Assembly: GCA_035252155.1 (NCBI GenBank)
Contig: DATFDL010000259.1
Location: 1-7,268, forward strand
Length of the DNA: 7,268 nucleotides
Direction of reading: 5' to 3'
Origin: JAICLL01 sp035252155
GTDB taxonomy: Bacteria > Planctomycetota > Planctomycetia > Pirellulales > JAICIG01
Shown here: positions 1 through 4,154 of the stretch, piece by piece
Numbering within the stretch: the first letter of the stretch is position 1
Layout of the letters: each line of letters begins with the position of its first letter
Program-made: the position numbers and the translations under genes
The notes under the pieces: model-generated
Seen by the model: the letters and a program-made list of their open reading frames with translations, nothing else
Database searches by the model: none
Told to the model about the DNA's origin: nothing

Positions 1-1565
1 CCCTCGCCGGCTAATTGGGCGGTTTCCCGATCGTCTGACCGCTTCGGCGGCTCCGGTTCGAGCGTCACATAGCCGCCGGCCCAGAGTGTCATCAACATCC
101 GATCGAGCGCCTGCTCGCCCGCCCGGATGCGCGGCTCGTCCATCAGCCGCTTGCGAATCAGATTGCGGATCGGCTCGACTTCGGGCGAGATCGTCAACAA
201 ATAGGCGAGCAACCGCCACGGCAAAGGCCCTTTGCTGTAGAGCTTGCCCGGCGGAGCGATTTTGAGCTTCTCGAATTGCTGCTCGTTCCAATAGGTCTGG
301 TTCTCGCGTCGGGTCGGGCGTTTCTTCTTGAGGGCCTTTTTGGCTTTCATCAGGCCGGGGTCTTTGGTGTCTTCGGGGATGGCGTCGTATTTCTGTTTCC
401 AGCGCAGGATCTTGACGTCGTCTTCGTGGGCCAGCGCGAACACATAGCCGCGATCGTCGAACTGCGGCCGGCCTGCACGGCCGAAAATCTGGTGGGCCGA
501 GCTGGCGTCGATCAGCTTTTGCTCGCCGGGTGGGCCTTTGACCAGCGACGTGAGCACCACGCTCCGGGCGGGCAAGTTCATGCCCGCCGCCAGCGTCTCG
601 GTGCATATTGCCACCGCCAACAATTTGCGTTGGAAAAGATCCTCGACCACGCGGCGATACTTGGGCAGCAAGCCGGCGTGGTGTACGCCCACGCCGCGCA
701 TCAACAATTGCTTGAGCTTGGGCCCTGCCCCTTGCGACCAATCGAGCCGATTCACTTCGTCCAACAACCGCGAGCGCCCCGGTTCGGCCAGCAGCGAGCA
801 GCCCTTGAGCTGCTCGGCGATACTCCAGCATTCGTCGCGGTTGAAGCAAAAGACCAGCGCGGGCGTCAGCCGGCTGCCGGCGTCGCCCTGCGAAATGCGC
901 GTGATGAATTCATTGAGCAGCTCGTCGGGCACCCATTGATAGGTCAGCGGCACTTTGCGCTCGCTGCCTTCGACCAGGTCGATCTTGCGCCGATGGCAAC
1001 GATCGAGCCAGGCGATAAACTCGCGCGAGTTGCCCACCGTGGCCGAGAGCAGCAGCAGCCGCGCGTGGGCCGGCAGCATGCCCAGCGACAGCTCCCACAC
1101 GATGCCGCGATCGACGTCGGCAAAGCTGTGAAATTCGTCCATCACCACGGCACTGACCGGCGTAAAGTCGAAGGCGGCCGGGTGCAGCAGCCGATTCAGC
1201 AAGATCTCGGCGACGACCACCAAGATGCGCGCCCGCGGGTTGACGCGGCGGTTGCCGGTGACCAGCCCCACGTCGTCGGCCCGAAATCCCCACCGGACGG
1301 CCGCCGCTTGCATTTCGGCGAATTTTTGCTCGGTCAGCGCGATCAGCGGCGTGGTGTAATAGGCGACCGTGCCGTTGTGCAACGCTTCGAACAGCGCGGC
1401 CTCGGCAATGAGCGTTTTGCCGGTGCCGGTGGGGGCGCAAACGAGCACACCTTGATCGGCAGTAAACCAGGCCAACAGCGCTTCTTCTTGCACCGGGTAC
1501 GGCACATATGGCAACTGTTGCAAGTACTGTTCGCCAAGCTGATCGCGAGAAGGGATGTCGGGCAT
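1..1565 (-). CDS. Ski2-like DExH-box RNA helicase, N-terminal 521 residues (partial, C-terminus outside window)
   Basis: ATP-dependent superfamily 2 helicase, probably acting on RNA (processing or decay) in the cytoplasm. Seen in the minus-strand translation: Gln26 ahead of the core; motif I APTGTGKT (44-51); TTPLIALTEQK (71-81); motif II DEFH (143-146); motif III SAT (174-176); LVFCFNRDEC (237-245 region); the Ski2-type block HHAGLLPKYR (295-304); motif V TETLAAGMNLPAR (322-334); motif VI QIFGRAGRPQFD (359-370). The HHAGL block and GRAGRPQFD place it in the Ski2/Mtr4/HelY group rather than DEAD-box or RecQ. A Lys/Arg-rich stretch (407-420) and a likely winged-helix region follow, and the frame is still open at base 1. 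The start is ATG at 1565-1563; an in-frame GTG at 1595-1593 is the only other candidate after the upstream TAG. Neither has a clear Shine-Dalgarno. All ATPase and helicase motifs are intact, so no decay is visible. The RNA substrate is inference. Confidence 0.93.
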   Translation of the reverse strand, partial: MPDIPSRDQLGEQYLQQLPYVPYPVQEEALLAWFTADQGVLVCAPTGTGKTLIAEAALFEALHNGTVAYYTTPLIALTEQKFAEMQAAAVRWGFRADDVGLVTGNRRVNPRARILVVVAEILLNRLLHPAAFDFTPVSAVVMDEFHSFADVDRGIVWELSLGMLPAHARLLLLSATVGNSREFIAWLDRCHRRKIDLVEGSERKVPLTYQWVPDELLNEFITRISQGDAGSRLTPALVFCFNRDECWSIAEQLKGCSLLAEPGRSRLLDEVNRLDWSQGAGPKLKQLLMRGVGVHHAGLLPKYRRVVEDLFQRKLLAVAICTETLAAGMNLPARSVVLTSLVKGPPGEQKLIDASSAHQIFGRAGRPQFDDRGYVFALAHEDDVKILRWKQKYDAIPEDTKDPGLMKAKKALKKKRPTRRENQTYWNEQQFEKLKIAPPGKLYSKGPLPWRLLAYLLTISPEVEPIRNLIRKRLMDEPRIRAGEQALDRMLMTLWAGGYVTLEPEPPKRSDDRETAQLAGE

Positions 1566-1572
1566 GCCGAGG

Positions 1573-1578
1573 AGTATA
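1573..1578 (-). promoter_or_regulatory. Candidate -10 box for the helicase gene, possibly giving a leaderless transcript
   Basis: On the minus strand TATACT (five of six matches to TATAAT) sits exactly 7 bases before the ATG of the helicase gene. If used, transcription would begin at or next to the start codon. The absence of a Shine-Dalgarno sequence before that ATG fits. No good -35 is seen at 16-18 bases upstream (the hexamer there is close to CTACCT), so this is weak. Confidence 0.3.
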
Positions 1579-1635
1579 GACCAAAACTGTTTCACAGGTA
1601 GCTAGCCGTGCCCCGTGCGCGTCGGCAGAAATCGC

Positions 1636-1663
1636 TTGACGAAACGAGCCATCGCCCTAAAAT
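1636..1663 (+). promoter_or_regulatory. Candidate sigma70-type promoter for the pyruvate oxidase-like gene
   Basis: TTGACG (1636-1641) matches the -35 consensus at five of six positions. TAAAAT (1658-1663) matches the -10 consensus at five of six, with a 16-base spacer. Expected transcription start is near 1670. This is the best promoter-like pair in the intergenic region and it stands out in a GC-rich stretch. It has not been tested, and planctomycete promoter rules may differ. Confidence 0.42.
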
Positions 1664-1734
1664 GCGGACGTAGCCCCCCCAAGCCGGATGCTGTTTCGCG
1701 GGGTCGCTTTCTGTGTGTGCATTGCCTGCACTTT

Positions 1735-1756
1735 CGGCGCGGTCGTGACCGCGTCG
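1735..1756. promoter_or_regulatory. Dyad symmetric site, operator- or hairpin-like
   Basis: CGCGGTC, two bases GT, then GACCGCG (1738-1753) is a perfect 7+7 dyad. It extends outward through one G-T pair and two more pairs to 1735-1756. The short centre suits a dimeric DNA-binding protein; as RNA it could form a stem with a six-base loop. It lies downstream of the candidate promoter. Dyads of this size can arise by chance in GC-rich DNA. Confidence 0.3.
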
Positions 1757-1779
1757 TGAATCGTTTTTCTTGCCGTCGA

Positions 1780-1800
1780 TTCGCCCGGTATGCGGGCGAA
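1780..1800. other. Perfect 8-bp hairpin in the leader
   Basis: TTCGCCCG (1780-1787), loop GTATG (1788-1792), CGGGCGAA (1793-1800). This is a perfect 8-base-pair stem with a 5-base loop in the presumed 5' leader. No T run follows, so it is not a classical terminator. It could be an RNA leader element or a protein-binding dyad. Confidence 0.35.
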
Positions 1801-1884
1801 CGGAACGGTTTCTGCTCTGCCAGCCCGTCAGGCGCGCTGGCCCGACCGCTCAGCGGCCCCGCGAGCCACGTGTCGGATCGTCGC

Positions 1885-1902
1885 CCGCGCTTGTCCGCGC
1901 GG
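1885..1902 (+). other. GC-only hairpin just upstream of the ribosome binding site
   Basis: CCGCGC (1885-1890), loop TTGTCC (1891-1896), GCGCGG (1897-1902). It is followed by CTTTTCC and, 12 bases later, the AAGGA ribosome binding site. The position would suit an attenuator or translation-control stem, but only four T residues follow. The role is a guess; the inverted repeat itself is certain. Confidence 0.3.
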
Positions 1903-1914
1903 CTTTTCCATCGA

Positions 1915-1919
1915 AAGGA
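1915..1919 (+). promoter_or_regulatory. Ribosome binding site of the pyruvate oxidase-like gene
   Basis: AAGGA lies 7 bases before the ATG at 1927. This is good Shine-Dalgarno spacing and fixes that start. Confidence 0.7.
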
Positions 1920-1926
1920 TTGATTC

Positions 1927-3684
1927 ATGGCCAAAACCACTGCCGACGTAATGATCGAAAGGCTCACCCATTGGGGAGTCGACACTATCTTTGGCATACC
2001 CGGCGACGGCATCAACGGCATCATGGAAGCCCTGCGGAAGCTGAAAGACAAGGTCAAATTTATTCAGGTGCGCCATGAAGAAGCCGCCGCCTTCATGGCT
2101 TGCGCCTATGCCAAGTTCACCGGGCGGCTCGGTGTCTGCCTCGCGACGTCGGGCCCCGGCGCCATCCATCTGCTCAATGGTCTCTACGACGCCAAGCTCG
2201 ATAGCACGCCCGTCTTGGCGCTCACTGGCCAGACGTACCACGACCTGCTCGGCATGCGGTTTCAGCAAGAAGTCGACCTGTTGCAACTCTTCGCCGGCGT
2301 GGCCAGCTACAACCAGCAAGTGATGGGACCCGATCACATCGAAACGCTGATCGACGTGGCCTGCCGCAACGCGCTATCGACTCGCGGAGTGGCCCATATC
2401 ACGTGCTGCAACGACTATCAAGAGATGCCGCTCTCGAAGGGTCACGTCTCGATGATGAACGTCAAGGGGCACACTTCGGAAGCCTGGCACCCGCCCATCG
2501 CCGTGCCGTCGCACGACACGCTCGCGTCTGCCGCCGAGGTCATCAATGGTGGCAAGAAGACGGCGATCATCGTCGGGCAAGGCGCGCTCGGCGCCGGCGA
2601 AGAGGTCGAAGCGCTGGCCGAGGCGCTCGCCGCCCCCGTGATCAAGGCCCTGCTTGGCAAGGCGGTCATTCCCGACGATTCGCCGTACAGCACGGGCGGC
2701 CTGGGGCTGGTCGGCACCGCCCCTTCGGAAAAAGCGATGGAAGGCTGCGACACGCTTTGCATGATCGGCACCAGTTTTCCCTATATGAAGTTTTTGCCGA
2801 AGCCGGGGCAAGCCAAGGCGATTCAGATCGATCGCGATCCAACGCGATTGGGATTGCGCTACCCGATCGAGGTGGGTCTGGCTGGCGACGCCCGGGCCAC
2901 ACTCAAAGCGCTGATGCCGCTGATCAAGCCCAGGGAGGACCGCTCGTTCCTCGAACAGGCGCAAAAAGGCATGAAGCAATGGCGCGAGATGATGATGAGC
3001 CGCGCCACCCGCGAAGATTCGCCGCTCAAGCCGCAGGTCGTCGCCCGGCACGTCAGCGAGATGCTGAAGGACAATGCCATCGTCACCTGCGATTCGGGCA
3101 CCATCACCACCTGGGCTGCACGGCATATCCACATGCGGCGCGGCATGAAGTTCTCTCTCTCTGGGACCTTGGCCACGATGGCGCCGGGCTTACCGTATGC
3201 CAACGCGGCGCAGATTGCCTTTCCCGATCGCCAAGTGGTGGCGTTTGTCGGCGACGGCGGTTTCACGATGCTCGGCTGCGAGTTCATCACGGCCGTCAAG
3301 TACAACCTGCCGATCAAGGTGGTCATCGTCAAGAACAATGTGCTGGGGCAAATCAAATGGGAGCAGATGATCTTCTTGGGCAATCCGGAGTACGGTGTCG
3401 AGTTGCAGCCGATCGACTTTGTGAAATTCGCCGAGGCCTGCGGCGGCGTGGGCTTCCGCTGCGAAAAGCCCGACGAAGTGCGGCCCGCGCTCGAGCAGGC
3501 CTTCGCCTCGAAGCGACCCGCCCTGGTCGAAGCGGTGGTCGATCCGCTCGAGCCACCCATGCCGGCCAGCGCCACGCCCAAGCAAGCGCTGCACTTGGCC
3601 GAGGCATTGGTGCGCGGGCAGCCCAAAGGCCCGCACATCGCCACGACCATTTTCCGAGACAAATTGAGCGATTTGGTGAGCTAA
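1927..3684 (+). CDS. Thiamine-diphosphate-dependent pyruvate oxidase / quinone-linked pyruvate dehydrogenase-like enzyme
   Basis: A 585-residue enzyme of the PoxB/YdaP group. The expected reaction is decarboxylation of pyruvate to acetate or acetyl phosphate with ThDP and FAD, with electrons going to quinone or oxygen. Seen: N-terminal ThDP pyrimidine domain (about 3-170) with VRHEEAAAF, whose Glu51 is the likely cofactor-activating residue; TSGPGAIHLLNGLYDAK (74-90); central domain (about 197-330) ending in GLAGDAR; C-terminal pyrophosphate domain (about 385-540) with the metal-binding GDGG at 442-445 and the paired Asn at 470-471 about 27 residues on. E. coli PoxB is 572 residues, so the length fits. 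No signal peptide or transmembrane segment is visible; the last 15 residues (571-585) could form an amphipathic helix. A good RBS supports the start, and the stop overlaps the next start. Acetolactate synthase or another ThDP decarboxylase is less likely. Substrate and acceptor are inferred. Confidence 0.92.
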   Translation: MAKTTADVMIERLTHWGVDTIFGIPGDGINGIMEALRKLKDKVKFIQVRHEEAAAFMACAYAKFTGRLGVCLATSGPGAIHLLNGLYDAKLDSTPVLALTGQTYHDLLGMRFQQEVDLLQLFAGVASYNQQVMGPDHIETLIDVACRNALSTRGVAHITCCNDYQEMPLSKGHVSMMNVKGHTSEAWHPPIAVPSHDTLASAAEVINGGKKTAIIVGQGALGAGEEVEALAEALAAPVIKALLGKAVIPDDSPYSTGGLGLVGTAPSEKAMEGCDTLCMIGTSFPYMKFLPKPGQAKAIQIDRDPTRLGLRYPIEVGLAGDARATLKALMPLIKPREDRSFLEQAQKGMKQWREMMMSRATREDSPLKPQVVARHVSEMLKDNAIVTCDSGTITTWAARHIHMRRGMKFSLSGTLATMAPGLPYANAAQIAFPDRQVVAFVGDGGFTMLGCEFITAVKYNLPIKVVIVKNNVLGQIKWEQMIFLGNPEYGVELQPIDFVKFAEACGGVGFRCEKPDEVRPALEQAFASKRPALVEAVVDPLEPPMPASATPKQALHLAEALVRGQPKGPHIATTIFRDKLSDLVS

Positions 3685-3965
3685 TGGGTGCCATTCAAAA
3701 AGAGAGCGGCGTTCATGTCCGCGATGTCGTGATCGACGAGATCGACGGCGTCAGGTTGTACGCGCGGCGGACCAACGAGGACACACTCACCTTGAATGCC
3801 TGGCATTTCGAGGAGGCCCGTTTGAGCAAGATCGCGGAGATTTTGCATCAGCGTGGCTACGCGGTGAAGCGAGAGCGGTTTGTGCTCGACGCCAAGCCGC
3901 ACCATTCGTTGGAGGCGATCTGGCCCGGCAAGGGCGATGGGCCGTATTCGCTGCCCGAAAAATGA
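3684..3965 (+). CDS. Hypothetical 93-residue protein, translationally coupled to the pyruvate oxidase-like gene
   Basis: I do not recognise this family. The ATG at 3684 shares its A with the TAA stop of the preceding gene (TAATG). GGTGAG at 3675-3680 could serve as a weak ribosome binding site, so translation is probably coupled. The frame stays open far upstream inside the preceding gene, but that part is a shadow; only the stretch after the overlap looks like protein. The product is soluble, with no signal peptide or membrane segment. It reads as a small alpha/beta unit: two strands in VRDVVIDEIDGVRLYARR (12-29), a third at TLTLNAW (34-40), a helix at about 43-58 (EEARLSKIAEILHQRG), then a strand AVKRERFVLDA (60-70) and a loose tail. 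There are no cysteines and no obvious catalytic motif. Context suggests an accessory, stabilising or regulatory role for the oxidase; that is inference. Confidence 0.8.
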   Translation: MGAIQKESGVHVRDVVIDEIDGVRLYARRTNEDTLTLNAWHFEEARLSKIAEILHQRGYAVKRERFVLDAKPHHSLEAIWPGKGDGPYSLPEK

Positions 3966-3990
3966 ACGTAAATAAGGCGCGCGGGAAGGC

Positions 3991-4023
3991 GTAGGGTGGG
4001 CCGAGCGAAGCGAGTTCCACCAT
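3991..4023. repeat. Palindromic, REP-like intergenic repeat (planctomycete type)
   Basis: GTAGGGTGGG opens and CCACCAT closes a 33-base palindrome: GGTGG (3995-3999) pairs with CCACC (4017-4021), and the centre is the near-symmetric GAGCGAAGCGAG. From memory, very similar GGTGGAACTCGCTTCGCTCG-type palindromes recur between genes in planctomycete genomes. Only one copy is present here, so the dispersed nature cannot be shown from this window. It lies 25 bases after the stop of the 93-residue gene and could act as a transcript end or stabilising stem. Confidence 0.5.
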
Positions 4024-4042
4024 CTGTCGTTGCTGAAACATA

Positions 4043-4100
4043 AGGCGAAAAAACGAAGGGCAGGAAGATGGGAGCTTTTTTGCCTCCCGTCGTTTTGCCT
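4043..4100 (+). terminator. Imperfect long inverted repeat, terminator-like
   Basis: Outer arms AGGC (4043-4046) plus AAAACGA (4050-4056) pair with TCGTTTTGCCT (4090-4100), leaving a three-base bulge. Inside, GATGGGAG (4067-4074) can pair with CTCCCGTC (4084-4091), with one G-T pair, around a loop rich in T; GTTTTG follows. This could end the transcript of the oxidase/93-residue pair before the next enzyme gene. The T run after the stem is short and interrupted, so termination is uncertain. The ATG at 4068 lies inside this structure, which argues against it being the start of the next gene. Confidence 0.35.
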
Positions 4101-4145
4101 GGAATTGCAGGAGGCGATTCCCTGATCACACTCCCCAGCCGTAAC

Positions 4146-4150
4146 GAGGA
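4146..4150 (+). promoter_or_regulatory. Ribosome binding site supporting the 4155 start
   Basis: GAGGA ends 4 bases before the ATG at 4155. The spacing is slightly short but acceptable. The alternative ATG at 4068 has AGGA only 2 bases away, or AAGG 8 bases away, and would add 29 residues unlike the family N-terminus. Confidence 0.5.
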
Positions 4151-4154
4151 ACCC

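Larger units (their letters stand above)
1566..1926. other. Divergent intergenic region, 361 bases, with promoter candidates and several inverted repeats
   Basis: This gap separates the leftward helicase gene from the rightward pyruvate oxidase-like gene. Open frames inside it are Arg-rich, start at poor sites and show no recognisable domain, so I call no gene here. It contains a sigma70-like promoter (1636-1663), a -10-like box on the other strand (1573-1578), perfect dyads at 1738-1753, 1780-1800 and 1885-1902, a shorter palindrome at 1846-1856 (CCGCT, one base, AGCGG), and the ribosome binding site of the downstream gene. If the promoter is real, the transcript has a leader of roughly 255 bases. 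I found no match to a riboswitch I know. Confidence 0.6.

Noticed and set aside
910..1584. A 224-codon minus-strand frame
   Set aside because: It is the same strand as the helicase but in another frame, Arg/Ala-rich, with no recognisable motifs.
276..1601. A 441-codon open frame on the plus strand
   Set aside because: It is antisense to the helicase, which shows all superfamily 2 motifs in order. The plus-strand product is His/Gln/Arg-rich with no domain; long antisense frames are expected in GC-rich coding DNA.
1615..1923. A 102-codon frame in the divergent intergenic region
   Set aside because: It starts with GTG without a ribosome binding site, is Arg-rich, overlaps promoter and dyad elements, and matches no domain that I know.
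1664..1926. TPP riboswitch before the thiamine-diphosphate enzyme
   Set aside because: I looked for the CTGAGA and related conserved bases of the thi-box and did not find them; such riboswitches also control thiamine synthesis or transport, not ThDP-using enzymes.
2403..3683. Upstream extension of the frame of the 93-residue gene
   Set aside because: This part lies inside the ThDP enzyme gene in another frame and gives an Arg-rich shadow peptide; the real start is the coupled ATG at 3684.
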